From Gallionellales bacterium GWA2_60_18 (GTDB lineage: Bacteria; Pseudomonadota; Gammaproteobacteria; Burkholderiales; Gallionellaceae), in contig MGWS01000026.1 of NCBI GenBank assembly GCA_001801105.1, positions 26,748-90,747 of the forward strand: a stretch of DNA of 64,000 nucleotides. Direction: 5' to 3'. This document shows, piece after piece, positions 1 to 7,856 of this stretch (positions are counted from its first letter, which is position 1; each line of letters begins with the position of its first letter). The notes under the pieces are model-generated. The model was not told where the DNA came from, did not search any database, and saw only the letters and a list, made by a program, of their open reading frames with translations. The translations under genes were made by a program, and so were the position numbers.

Positions 1-314
1 TCAGGCGGACGGGCGCAATAAAGTATCCGCCAGGAGGTGTTTTGCGGAATCCGAAAAACCGCCCCTGCGGCGTTTTTTTGCCTCGAATGGCTACCGATGT
101 AGCCAAAAAGCATTTGCGCGGTTTTTAACGGGGGTCTAACGGCCTCTGTGTGGGTTATTTTGCGTAGTCCAGTGTGCGGGTTTCGCTGTAGCGCCCCGCT
201 TTGCTTTTTTTCTGCCGGGGTGTTAGGGTAAAAAAGCGTCACCGAAACACCTCCTTTGGCGCACTGAAGCTCTTCAGTATCGCCCGAGCCACTCTCCCTC
301 GCGAGAATGGCGAC
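1..314. other. Non-coding stretch upstream of phage protease
   Basis: No convincing complete gene lies here. Frame 1 reads SGGRAQ and then a TAA stop at 19-21, which could be the last residues of an upstream phage head gene. The hairpin that follows supports a gene end at that point. The rest is T-rich with several short GC inverted repeats. I could not identify a promoter with confidence. In other Mu-like phages a head-morphogenesis gene precedes the protease, so the missing left part is expected there. Confidence 0.5.
54..79 (+). terminator. Possible rho-independent terminator
   Basis: A short GC stem (CCGC at 59-62 with GCGG at 67-70, loop CCCT) sits between an A run and a seven-T run. 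It follows the possible gene end at 21. The stem is short, so this is only a candidate for ending the upstream phage head transcript. Confidence 0.4.
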
Positions 315-1421
315 ATGAGCAAACCAATCCAAATCTTTAAGCCCGGCAAGCACGTCGCAATGAGCGGCGCTTCGTTGTCGTTTTCCGAAGCCGATCTCGC
401 TGCCACCGCTGCGGCCTACGATCCCGCCAAGCACGAAGCGCCTATCGTGATCGGCCACCCTAAGCACGACGGCCCGGCCTACGGTTGGGTGAAGTCGCTG
501 GCTTTTACAGAGGGTCTGGATGCCGAGTCGCACCAGGTTGATCCCGCCTTCGCCGATATGGTCGCGCGGGGCGCGTTCAAGAAGGTTAGTGCCTCGTTCT
601 ACTCTCCAGATTCCCCCAGCAATCCTGTTCCCGGTGTGTATTACCTGCGCCATGTCGGCTTTCTCGGCGCGCAGCCGCCTGCCGTGAAGGGCTTGCGCAA
701 CCCGTCGTTCGCCGAGGCCGAAGAGGGTGTGATCGAGTTCGCCGATTGGGGCGACGTGCAGAACGCATCGATCTTGCGCAGCTTGCGCGAATGGATCATC
801 GGCAAGTTCGGCCTGGACGAAGCCGACAAGGCGATCCCCGGTTATGCCGTGCAGACGGTGGAGCAGGAAGCGAACAAGGAAGATGCTGCGCCCGAGGCTG
901 TTGCGGCCCCGGCTTTTACTGAACCACAACCACCACAAGGAGAGACCATGTCTGCTGAAGACAAGGCGCGGCTTGCTGCGCTCGAAATTGAAAACGCGGC
1001 GTTGAAAGCGAAGGATGCCGCATTCGCCGAGGCCGAAAAGAAACGCGCCTCCGATGCGCGCCATACCGAGCACGTCGCGTTCGCCGAGGGTTTGGTCAAG
1101 GAAGGCAAGCTGTTGCCCGCCCACAAAGATTCGACCGTGGCCACGCTGGACTTTATGGCCGGGCAGGAAACCGCTGTCGAGTTCGGCGAGGGCGATGCGA
1201 AGAAGCCGCTGATCGAGGCGCATAAGGCGTTTTTGTTGGCGCAGCCCAAGCAGGTCGATTTCGGCGAAGCGTCCGGCACCGATAAGGGCGATGCGCTGGA
1301 TGCTAACGATGCGACGGCTGTTGCCGCGAAGGCGGTCGAGTTCCAGGAGGCGGAAGCCAAGGCCGGTCGCACGATCTCGGTCACGGCTGCTGTTAATCAC
1401 GTAACCAAAGGGAGCAAGTAA
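315..1421 (+). CDS. Mu-like phage protease (gpI type)
   Basis: This is the head-maturation protease of a Mu-like phage. In Mu the gpI protein cleaves scaffold and capsid proteins during prohead maturation. The product is 368 residues from the ATG at 315. The reading frame is open further upstream to 201, but the upstream residues do not look like a protease N-terminus, whereas MSKPIQIFKPGKH opens directly into the family pattern. The N-terminal half contains the typical stretch around EAPIVIGHPKHDGPAYGWV and a conserved FKKVSASFYSP segment. The C-terminal half (from about residue 212) is Ala/Glu/Lys-rich and predicted helical, as expected for scaffold. The stop is two bases before the next head gene. 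Family assignment rests on sequence pattern and gene order. Confidence 0.9.
   Translation: MSKPIQIFKPGKHVAMSGASLSFSEADLAATAAAYDPAKHEAPIVIGHPKHDGPAYGWVKSLAFTEGLDAESHQVDPAFADMVARGAFKKVSASFYSPDSPSNPVPGVYYLRHVGFLGAQPPAVKGLRNPSFAEAEEGVIEFADWGDVQNASILRSLREWIIGKFGLDEADKAIPGYAVQTVEQEANKEDAAPEAVAAPAFTEPQPPQGETMSAEDKARLAALEIENAALKAKDAAFAEAEKKRASDARHTEHVAFAEGLVKEGKLLPAHKDSTVATLDFMAGQETAVEFGEGDAKKPLIEAHKAFLLAQPKQVDFGEASGTDKGDALDANDATAVAAKAVEFQEAEAKAGRTISVTAAVNHVTKGSK
948..1421 (+). CDS. Nested in-frame scaffold protein (gpZ type)
   Basis: An internal ATG at 948, in the same frame as the protease, is preceded by AAGGAGAG at 938-945, one of the best ribosome-binding sites in this region. It would give a 157-residue protein starting MSAEDKARLAALEIENAAL, rich in Ala, Glu and Lys and probably coiled coil at its start. 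In phage Mu the scaffold gpZ is made from exactly this kind of internal start inside gene I. The start signal is visible; the separate product is inferred from Mu. Confidence 0.7.
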   Translation: MSAEDKARLAALEIENAALKAKDAAFAEAEKKRASDARHTEHVAFAEGLVKEGKLLPAHKDSTVATLDFMAGQETAVEFGEGDAKKPLIEAHKAFLLAQPKQVDFGEASGTDKGDALDANDATAVAAKAVEFQEAEAKAGRTISVTAAVNHVTKGSK

Positions 1422-1423
1422 AC

Positions 1424-2224
1424 ATGGAAGCAGCGATCAAAAGTTATACGGCGGGCGCGGAAATCAACCCGTGCCGTTTCGTCAAGGCGGGCAGCGCCGA
1501 TCTGGCGGTGATTCAGGCCGTTTCGGGCGCAGCCGCGATTCTCGGCGTGACCGAGCAGGTGGTCGGCACCGGCACCAGCAACGTGGCCGCTATCGGCGCG
1601 ATGGTGGACGTGGTGCGTATCGGTCAGGCGTATCTTGAGCTGGGCGACACCGTGACGCGCGGGCAGTACCTCACCGCCGACTCGGTCGGGCGCGGCGTAC
1701 CCGCCACCATCGCGGCGGGCACGGCGGTTTACTGCGGCGGCATCGCGGAGATATCCGGCGTGGTCGGGGACATCATCCCGGTGCAACTGGTGCAGGCCGT
1801 GGTCGCCACCGATACCGGCATCATCACCGCGAACGTGACGGTCAGCACGGCAGAACTGCTGGCGCTGAACGCAACGCCGAAATTATTGGTCGCCGCACCT
1901 GGCTCGGGCAAGGCGCTGATCGTGGAAGACGTGCAGATGATGCTGGATTACAACTCAACGGCCTACGACGGCATCGCGGCGGGTGAAGATTTGGAAATCC
2001 GCTACACCGACGGCAGCGGCCAGCTGGTGGCCACCATCGAAACGACCGGCTTCCTGGATGCGACGGCGGACGCATACCGCCATGTCCGTCCGGCTACGGC
2101 TGCGGCGATCACGCCGGTTGCCAACGCCGCGCTGGTGCTTGATCTGGCCTCCGGCGAAATCGCCACCGGCAACAGCCCGCTGAAAGTGCGGGTGCGTTAC
2201 CGCGAGATCACGCTGGCGCTGTAA
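1424..2224 (+). CDS. Capsid decoration-like protein, DUF2190 N-terminus
   Basis: A 266-residue head protein. Roughly the first 115 residues (KPCRF-like KSYTAGAEINPCRFVK, then a Gly/Ala-rich beta pattern ending near GGIAEISG) resemble the DUF2190 family of small capsid cement proteins. The remaining 150 residues form a second beta-rich part (IITANVTVSTAELLALNATPK through VRVRYREITLAL) often seen alone in phage genomes. A two-part fusion is therefore likely. It starts two bases after the protease stop and sits just before the major capsid gene, which fits a decoration role. The function of the C-terminal part is not known to me. Confidence 0.7.
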   Translation: MEAAIKSYTAGAEINPCRFVKAGSADLAVIQAVSGAAAILGVTEQVVGTGTSNVAAIGAMVDVVRIGQAYLELGDTVTRGQYLTADSVGRGVPATIAAGTAVYCGGIAEISGVVGDIIPVQLVQAVVATDTGIITANVTVSTAELLALNATPKLLVAAPGSGKALIVEDVQMMLDYNSTAYDGIAAGEDLEIRYTDGSGQLVATIETTGFLDATADAYRHVRPATAAAITPVANAALVLDLASGEIATGNSPLKVRVRYREITLAL

Positions 2225-2283
2225 CCGCAGGGGCGCGATCCGTCGTGCCTCGCATGATTTATTCATTACTCAGGAGATTAAAG

Positions 2284-3348
2284 ATGAAAAGTTTGACTCA
2301 GTTTTTTAGCGCGATGCTGGTCGCTGTGGTGGCCTTCTCGACCTGGTGCTTCGAGCGTGCGCACGCCGCACTGTTTGCCTACATGCATCGCCAGGGCATG
2401 ATCTTGTGCGTGGCCGCACCGTTCCCGGTGACCCCCGCGCTGCAAGCCGTCGCTTTGGCTTATCGCAACAACAAGTTGATCGCCGACGAAGTTCTGCCGC
2501 GCGTGCCGGTCGGTTTGCAGGCGTTCAAGTATATGAGCTACCCCAAGGGCCAGACCATGACAGTGGTCGAAACGCGCGTGGGCCGCAAGGGCACGCCGAA
2601 TCAGGTCGAGTTCACCGGTACGGAAGTAACCGATTCGACCAACGACGAGGCGCTGGACGATGGTGTGCCGATTGCAGATATCGAGTTGGCCGCTGCGCAG
2701 GGCCTGCCCGATCCGCTTGGTCGTGCCGTCGAAGGGCTGACCGAGCTGGTCGCGCTGAAACGCGAAGTGCGCGCCGCCAGCTTGGTGTTCACTGCCGGTA
2801 ATTACGCCGCCACGAACAAAACCACGCTGGCCGGTAATAGCCAGTGGAGCGATTACGCCGACGGACACAGCGACCCTATCGACGACATCGTGACGGGTCT
2901 TGACAGCTGCATCATGCGTCCGAACATCGCCGTGATGGGGCAGGCTGTATCCAGTAAATTGCGCCGCCACCCGGCCATCCTCAAGGCGTTCAACGGCACG
3001 ACCGGCGACACCGGCATGGTGCCGCTGCAATACCTCAAGGATCTGTTTGAACTGGATGACATCTATGTCGGTCAGGGATGGGTCAATACCGCCAAAAAAG
3101 GCCAGGCCGTCAGCCTGTCCCGTGTGTGGGGAAGCAGCTGCGCGCTGCTTTACCGCAACAAGCAGGCCGACACGCAACGCGGTGTCACGTTCGGCTTCAC
3201 CGCGCAATACGGTACCCGCATCGCGGGCTCTCAGTTTGACGGTGACATCGGTATGCGTGGTGGCCAGCGTGTGCGTGTCGGCGAATCTGTCAAAGAGCTG
3301 CTGATGGCAAACGATCTGGGTTACCTGATCGCGGACGCAGTCGCTTAA
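2284..3348 (+). CDS. Major capsid protein
   Basis: Main head subunit of the Mu-like phage, 354 residues from the ATG at 2284. That start has the ribosome-binding site AGGAG at 2272-2276 and is preferred over ATGs at 2245 and 2254, which lack one. The body, from about residue 40, carries the usual features of this capsid group: ALAYRNNKLIADEVLPRVPVG, a strand-rich centre with LDSCIMRPNIAVMG, and a C-terminal TRIAGSQFDGDIG followed by GGQRVRVGE. Oddly, the first 33 residues are strongly hydrophobic and end in ERAHAALFA, which looks like an export signal. The ATG at 2398 would remove it and start close to where related capsid sequences begin. It lies between the decoration gene and a stem-loop at 3371. 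Confidence 0.85.
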   Translation: MKSLTQFFSAMLVAVVAFSTWCFERAHAALFAYMHRQGMILCVAAPFPVTPALQAVALAYRNNKLIADEVLPRVPVGLQAFKYMSYPKGQTMTVVETRVGRKGTPNQVEFTGTEVTDSTNDEALDDGVPIADIELAAAQGLPDPLGRAVEGLTELVALKREVRAASLVFTAGNYAATNKTTLAGNSQWSDYADGHSDPIDDIVTGLDSCIMRPNIAVMGQAVSSKLRRHPAILKAFNGTTGDTGMVPLQYLKDLFELDDIYVGQGWVNTAKKGQAVSLSRVWGSSCALLYRNKQADTQRGVTFGFTAQYGTRIAGSQFDGDIGMRGGQRVRVGESVKELLMANDLGYLIADAVA

Positions 3349-3370
3349 TCCATAACCAAGAGCGAAGGCA

Positions 3371-3400
3371 CAGCCCCCGCCCGGAATGCCGGGCGGGCTG
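3371..3400 (+). terminator. GC stem-loop after capsid gene
   Basis: CAGCCC(CC)GCCCGG pairs with CCGGGCGGGCTG around an AATG loop, with a two-base bulge. No T run follows; instead the next gene's AAGGAG site begins three bases later. It may attenuate transcription or protect the abundant capsid mRNA end rather than act as a full terminator. Confidence 0.5.
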
Positions 3401-3414
3401 TTAAGGAGAACGTG

Positions 3415-3690
3415 GTGAGCAAGACTTATTTAACGATCGGCCAAATAAAGCACGACGGCAAGCGATATGGCATCGGCGAAAAGATCGAGCTGGATGACGC
3501 GCTGGCGGAAAAGATGAAGGCTGGCGGCGTGATCGAGGATATGGCTGAGGCTGTTGAGCCATTTAAGCCCGTAGCGCCGATGGCACCAGCGGCACCTGTC
3601 GTGGCACCTGTTGTGCCCGTTGTACCCAATAAACCGGCTGCGCCCAAGAAGGCAAGCGCAGCCAAGCCCGCCGTCAAGAAGGGCAAATAA
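3415..3690 (+). CDS. Small head protein, FluMu N-terminal-like
   Basis: A 91-residue protein starting at the second of two tandem GTG codons. This start lies six bases after AAGGAG (3403-3408), a better spacing than the first GTG at 3412. Residues 1-45 (SKTYLTIGQIKHDGKRYGIGEKIELDDALAEKM) match the small N-terminal domain found in Mu-like phage head-region proteins. The rest is a Pro/Ala/Val linker ending in a Lys-rich tail, low complexity and probably disordered. Its stop overlaps the next start (TAATG). Its role is not established; position suggests a head or connector accessory. Confidence 0.7.
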   Translation: MSKTYLTIGQIKHDGKRYGIGEKIELDDALAEKMKAGGVIEDMAEAVEPFKPVAPMAPAAPVVAPVVPVVPNKPAAPKKASAAKPAVKKGK

Positions 3691-4190
3691 TGTCTTACGC
3701 CACTGCCACCACCCTGCTCAACCAGTTTGCTGCCGACGAGATCGCGCAGCGCGCTGATCGGAGCATCCCGCGCCTGGTGACAGCCGAGATGCTGTCGACA
3801 GCGGCGGCGGGTGGCAGTATGAGTGGCTACACGGCAGGCGAGCAGGCGGCGACCGCTGCTGCGCTGGCCTTGATCGAGGGGAAGCTGCTCGATGCGGACA
3901 GCGTGATCGACGGCTATCTGCTGGCGAAGTACCAGGTGCCGTTGAGTGCCGTGCCTCGCCTGATCGTCGGCATCGCTTGCGATCTGGCGCGCTATGCGCT
4001 GTATGACGATATCGCCACCGAGCAGATCACGCAGCGGCACAAGGACGCGATCAAGCTGCTGGATGCGATCGGCAAGGGTACGGTCAATCTGGGCGGCAAC
4101 GATAGCCAGGCGCAGCCGCTTGATCATGCGTCCGTGCAGTACGCGGTGCCGGGGCGTGTGGTTAACACAACGTCGCTGGAGGGGTACTGA
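3690..4190 (+). CDS. Mu gp36-like protein (DUF1320)
   Basis: A 166-residue member of the DUF1320 family, to which Mu gp36 belongs. Family members sit at the head-tail interface and are thought to act as neck or adaptor proteins. The N-terminus SYATATTLLNQFAADEIAQ, the helical LIVGIACDLARYALYDD segment and a short C-terminal tail are typical, as is the length. It overlaps the previous stop by one base and the next start by one base, indicating translational coupling through the head-completion genes. Confidence 0.85.
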   Translation: MSYATATTLLNQFAADEIAQRADRSIPRLVTAEMLSTAAAGGSMSGYTAGEQAATAAALALIEGKLLDADSVIDGYLLAKYQVPLSAVPRLIVGIACDLARYALYDDIATEQITQRHKDAIKLLDAIGKGTVNLGGNDSQAQPLDHASVQYAVPGRVVNTTSLEGY

Positions 4191-4717
4191 TGGCTGGCGG
4201 CATTCTCATTCGCGTCGAAACCCAAGACAGCGGCATTCGCGCCAAGCTGGCCGCGCTGATCGCGATGGGTCAGGACCCGTCAGAGGCGATGCGGGACATC
4301 GCGACCTATGGCGAGAATTCCACGCGCGAGCGCTTCCGCATGCAGATCGGGCCGGACGGCAATCGCTGGAAGCCCAGCCTGCGCGCGCAGTTGAATGGCG
4401 GCAAGACGTTGACCAAGGACGGCCACCTGAGCGGATCGATAACGCGCCGCTCAGGGCGCAGCTTTGCCGAGTGGGGCACCAATCGCGTGTACGGGCCAGC
4501 GATGCAGTTGGGCTTTGAGGGGACAGTTCAAGTTCCGGCGCATACGCGGGTGATCAGCTCCGCTTTCGGCAAGAAACTGAAAGCGCCGGTCTCGGTCGCG
4601 GTGGGCGCTTATACCCTGCGGCAAAAGATCGTGGCGCGCCCATACCTGGGCGTGAACGACGAGAACGCCGCCGACATCCTCGACCTGTTGGCGGATCGTA
4701 TCGAGGGTGCACGCTGA
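4190..4717 (+). CDS. Virion morphogenesis protein (Mu gpG type)
   Basis: A 175-residue protein of the phage virion morphogenesis/tail completion family. The characteristic segments are ERFRMQIGPDGNRWKPS, the LTKDGHLSGSI turn and the C-terminal KIVARPYLGVND. In Mu this protein helps join or complete head and tail. Here it lies between the gp36-like and gp37-like genes, whereas in Mu gene G is upstream near the head genes, so the module order is rearranged. One-base overlaps on both sides (TGATG type) tie it to its neighbours. Confidence 0.85.
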   Translation: MAGGILIRVETQDSGIRAKLAALIAMGQDPSEAMRDIATYGENSTRERFRMQIGPDGNRWKPSLRAQLNGGKTLTKDGHLSGSITRRSGRSFAEWGTNRVYGPAMQLGFEGTVQVPAHTRVISSAFGKKLKAPVSVAVGAYTLRQKIVARPYLGVNDENAADILDLLADRIEGAR

Positions 4718-5322
4718 TGTTGGCCGAACTGGAAGCCGGGCTGGTGTCGATGCTCACACAGAGCGCGCTGAAGCAAAAGCTGGCCAAGGTGGACACGCTG
4801 CCGGATCTGGACGGCGACAACCTGATCAGCCGCTTGGCGGCTGAAGCGCCCGCCGTGTATGTGGTTGCGGGGACATCGTACCGCGTTGCGGATAGCGCGC
4901 TGACGGTGCCCTTCGCCCTGGCGTGCGTGGCGCGCAATGCGCGCGGCCACGAAGATGCGCGGCGCGGCGACGGCAAGGTGATCGGTATGTATCAAATGAT
5001 CGAGGCGGTGATTGGTCTTGCCGACAATGGCCGCGCCGGCGGGTGTTTGTGGCGCGTGTCGGGTGTGGACTTTATGTCGGACGATAAGCTGGCCCGTGCC
5101 GGTCTCACCGTCGGCGTGGTGCGCATCGAGACCACCGTCGGCATGCCGGCCGCGCTCGACGAGGCGGCGCTGGCGGATCTGGCGGATTTTTCCACGCTGC
5201 GCACCGACTACGACATCCCGCCGCATGTCTCGGCGACAGAGCACGGTAAGTGGTCAGGCGATCCGCAGGATCTCTCGTCAACGGCGCCGGAGCTGCAAGA
5301 CACCATACAACTACAACCCTAG
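4717..5322 (+). CDS. Mu gp37-like tail terminator (DUF1834)
   Basis: A 201-residue protein resembling Mu gp37. Recognisable parts are the N-terminal LAELEAGLVSML helix, the central APAVYVVAGTSYRV strand and the VARNARGHEDARRGDGKVIGMYQM segment, followed by LWRVSGVDFMSDDKLARAGLTVGVV. Proteins in this position terminate tail tube and sheath polymerisation; that role is inferred from position. The C-terminal 45 residues are polar and vary between relatives. It starts on the overlap with the gpG-like stop and is followed nine bases later by the gp38-like gene. Confidence 0.8.
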   Translation: MLAELEAGLVSMLTQSALKQKLAKVDTLPDLDGDNLISRLAAEAPAVYVVAGTSYRVADSALTVPFALACVARNARGHEDARRGDGKVIGMYQMIEAVIGLADNGRAGGCLWRVSGVDFMSDDKLARAGLTVGVVRIETTVGMPAALDEAALADLADFSTLRTDYDIPPHVSATEHGKWSGDPQDLSSTAPELQDTIQLQP

Positions 5323-5331
5323 GAGACGACC

Positions 5332-5514
5332 ATGCAATTCGGACAACCAGTCATCGCGAAGCCAGCCAAGGGGCTGCGCGTGCGCAAGGAAGACGGCACG
5401 TATTTGCCGGAAGGCGGCGACACCGTCACGCACAGCAGCTACTGGGCGCGGCGCGACAAGGATGGCGATGTGACTTTGAGCGAACTGCCCAAGGCCAAGA
5501 AGCAAGAGTCGTAA
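5332..5514 (+). CDS. Mu gp38-like small protein (DUF2635)
   Basis: A 60-residue protein of the DUF2635 family found immediately before the tail sheath gene in Mu-like phages. The family pattern KPAKGLRVRKEDGTYLPEGG followed by SSYWARRDKDGDV is present. A ribosome-binding site (AGGAGA) lies at 5321-5326. Function unknown; constant position suggests a role in sheath expression or tail assembly. Confidence 0.85.
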   Translation: MQFGQPVIAKPAKGLRVRKEDGTYLPEGGDTVTHSSYWARRDKDGDVTLSELPKAKKQES

Positions 5515-5551
5515 CCGTTAGACAACCGCAGTATTTAACAGGAGACACAAC

Positions 5552-7030
5552 ATGCCGGACAACATCACCTTCATGACGATCCCAGTGGACTGGCGCGATC
5601 CGGGCGCGTTCATCGAGATCGACCACACCCGCGCCGTGCGCGGCCTGCCGCAGCAACGTCACAGCATCCTCATTCTCGGCCAGCGCCTGTCTACCGGCAC
5701 AGTCGCCGAAGGCGTGCTGACCAAGGTCACGCGCAAGGAAGATGGCGTGAATTATTTCGGGCGCGGCTCGATGCTGGCGCAGCAGATCGCGGCGGCACTC
5801 AAGGTCAACCCGTACACCGAGTACTACGCGCTGGCGCTGGACGATAACGCCGCCGGCGTCGCCGCCTCCGGCAGCCTGGCATTCACCGGCACGCCGACCG
5901 AGAGCGGCACGTTGTGCCTGTATATCGGAGGCCGTCGCTTGACCGTCGGCATCACCTCTGGCCAGACCTCGACGCAGGTGGCCACCGCCGTGGCGGCGGC
6001 GATCACCGCCGATGCCGACGGCGCGGTAACCGCCACGTCGAACGTCGGTACCGTGACTGTCACTAGCCGACACAAGGGCGTTGAGGGCAACGATATCGAC
6101 CTGCGCGTCAACTACTACCAGGGCGAGTTCACCCCGGCCGGGCTGGCGCTGGTGATCACCGCGATGGCGAGCGGCGCGGGCAACCCGGACGTGGCCGACG
6201 CGATCACCGCCATGAGCACGCTGTCGCCATACACCATCCTGATGGGCTGGACGGACGCGACCAACATGGGGTTGATGGAGACCGAGCTGCAAACCCGCTG
6301 GGGCGGCATGAGCATGCGCGCCGGTCATGTGTTCGGCCACAAGAGCGGCAGCTATAGCGCACTCTCTTCTTATGGCGGCGCGCGCAACAGCGCGCACAGC
6401 ACGATCAGCGGACTCTACCAGTCGCCGGCGCTGCCCTGGGTGATCTCGGCTCAGTTCGGCGCGGCCTGCGAATTCAGCGGTGCGATCGATCCGGCGGTGC
6501 CGTTCCGCACCTTAGCACTGCCTGATGTGATGGCACCCGCCGAAGCGTCCCGCTTCACCGATACCGAGCGCAACAACCTGCTGCACGACGGCATCAGCAC
6601 CATCGTGTTCGATCAGGCCGGCAGCGCCAGCATCAGCCAGGTGATCACCACCTACCAGACCAACACCTTCGGCATGGATGACGTGAGCCTGCTCAAGCTC
6701 AACACCAAGTGGACGGTGGACTACATGCGCTTTGCGTTCCGCAGCGACGTGCTGACCAACTTCCCTCGCCACAAGCTGGCCGGCGACGACGTGCTGGAGC
6801 GCATCCAGCCAGGTCAGGCGATCGCCACGCCCAAGCTGATCCGCAACGTCAACATCGGCACGGCGATGAAGCTGGAGAAGGTCGGCCTGCTGGAAGACCT
6901 CGACCAGTTCATCAAGGATCTGATCGTGGTGCGCTCGGATGCCGACACCAACCGGGTCAATGCCATCCTGCCGCCGAACATCGTCAACCAGTTCGACGTG
7001 TTCGCGGCAGCCGTTCAATACATTCTGTAA
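5552..7030 (+). CDS. Contractile tail sheath protein (Mu gpL)
   Basis: The 492-residue sheath subunit of a contractile (myovirus) tail, matching Mu gpL in length and order. The start at 5552 follows AGGAGA at 5540-5545. Typical features are the N-terminal PVDWRDPGAFIEIDHTRAV, a central TVTSRHKGVEGNDIDLRVNYY domain, SALSSYGGARNSAHSTISG, and a C-terminal helix region ending near IVNQFDVFAAAVQYIL. The C-terminal domain holds the core sheath fold that contracts on infection. The tube gene follows after 12 bases. Confidence 0.95.
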   Translation: MPDNITFMTIPVDWRDPGAFIEIDHTRAVRGLPQQRHSILILGQRLSTGTVAEGVLTKVTRKEDGVNYFGRGSMLAQQIAAALKVNPYTEYYALALDDNAAGVAASGSLAFTGTPTESGTLCLYIGGRRLTVGITSGQTSTQVATAVAAAITADADGAVTATSNVGTVTVTSRHKGVEGNDIDLRVNYYQGEFTPAGLALVITAMASGAGNPDVADAITAMSTLSPYTILMGWTDATNMGLMETELQTRWGGMSMRAGHVFGHKSGSYSALSSYGGARNSAHSTISGLYQSPALPWVISAQFGAACEFSGAIDPAVPFRTLALPDVMAPAEASRFTDTERNNLLHDGISTIVFDQAGSASISQVITTYQTNTFGMDDVSLLKLNTKWTVDYMRFAFRSDVLTNFPRHKLAGDDVLERIQPGQAIATPKLIRNVNIGTAMKLEKVGLLEDLDQFIKDLIVVRSDADTNRVNAILPPNIVNQFDVFAAAVQYIL

Positions 7031-7042
7031 GGGGAAATCGAT

Positions 7043-7393
7043 ATGGCTCAAATTTTTGGACGGGCATTCATTACCGTCGCCGGCAAGCGCTACAACACCA
7101 AGGAGGGCGCAAGCCTCAAGTTCGGCGGCGTCAGTCGCGAGGCCGTGGTCGGCGATGCCGGCGTAGCCGGTTACCAGGAGAAGCTCGAAGCTCCGCAAGT
7201 GGATTGCACCATCATCCATTCGCCGGACATCAGCCTCAAGGATATCCAGGGCATCAAGGATGCGACGATCAGCTTCGACACCGACAACGGTCGCAGCTTC
7301 GTGATATCCGACGCGTTCAGCGGCCCGTCTCCCGAGCTGTCGCGCGACGGAATCAAGGCGACCTTCTTCGGCACTGATTGCAAGGAAGCATGA
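7043..7393 (+). CDS. Tail tube protein (Mu gpM type)
   Basis: A 116-residue tail tube subunit that polymerises inside the sheath. MAQIFGRAFITVAGKRYNTKEGASLKFGG and the later DATISFDTDNGRSFVISDAF pattern are typical of the Mu-type tube family. Preceded by AAGGGGAA at 7030-7037. Its TGA overlaps the ATG of the tail assembly chaperone, the arrangement seen in Mu. Confidence 0.9.
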   Translation: MAQIFGRAFITVAGKRYNTKEGASLKFGGVSREAVVGDAGVAGYQEKLEAPQVDCTIIHSPDISLKDIQGIKDATISFDTDNGRSFVISDAFSGPSPELSRDGIKATFFGTDCKEA

Positions 7394-7713
7394 TGCAAAC
7401 GATCAGTGGGACATTCGTGCGCGGCATGCAGATCGGCGGCGTGACCTATACCGGCTTCGAGATCCGCGAAGCGGACACCGAAGACATGATGGAAGCGGAG
7501 TTGGAGGCGGCGAAACAAGGCGGCGGCGTTGACACGCCGATCATCTTCAACGCGCAGATGATGCTGCGCCAGCTCGCCAAAGTGACAACTGCAGACGGGC
7601 AGGAATTTGCCGGGCCGTTCACCACCAACATGATGAAGAAGCTCAAGCCCGTCGACTACCGCGCGCTGCGCAACAAACAAGTGGAGCTCGACGCGCTGGG
7701 GGAAGCCGGGTAG
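7393..7713 (+). CDS. Tail assembly chaperone (Mu gp41 type)
   Basis: A 106-residue protein equivalent to Mu gp41, the short form of the tail assembly chaperone that coats the tape measure during tail polymerisation. I choose the ATG at 7393, which overlaps the tube stop and follows AAGGAA; an in-frame ATG at 7390 is the alternative. The central MMEAELEAAKQGGG and MLRQLAKVTTADGQEFAGPF pattern fits this family. The gene stops at TAG 7711, but a conserved reading frame continues in the -1 frame. Confidence 0.8.
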   Translation: MQTISGTFVRGMQIGGVTYTGFEIREADTEDMMEAELEAAKQGGGVDTPIIFNAQMMLRQLAKVTTADGQEFAGPFTTNMMKKLKPVDYRALRNKQVELDALGEAG

Positions 7714-7856
7714 CGCATCAGCGCGGGGTGCTGGATAGCATTCTGCTGATCGCGCTGAAGACCGGCTGGTCGCGCCAGGAGATTCTCGCGCTACCGGCCG
7801 TTGAATTTAACCACTACATGGAAGTGCTGACCAAGCCGAACAATGGGAACTCGTGA
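7393..7856 (+). CDS. Frameshifted chaperone extension (gp41')
   Basis: A second reading frame, -1 relative to the chaperone, is open across its stop and ends at TGA 7854-7856. It encodes VLDSILLIALKTGWSRQEIL then LPAVEFNHYMEVL, which reads as genuine protein and resembles the T domain of tail chaperones. The frames meet near five G residues at 7698-7702 (CTG GGG GAA), a plausible slip site for P-site tRNA-Gly. Slippage would give a product of about 154 residues ending PNNGNS. Conserved frameshifts at this position are known in long-tailed phages, including Mu. The site is not a perfect XXXYYYZ heptamer, so the exact slip codon is uncertain. Confidence 0.65.

Noticed and set aside
201..314. 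38-residue N-terminal extension of the phage protease
   Set aside because: Composition is unlike the family N-terminus, and ATG 315 opens directly into conserved sequence.
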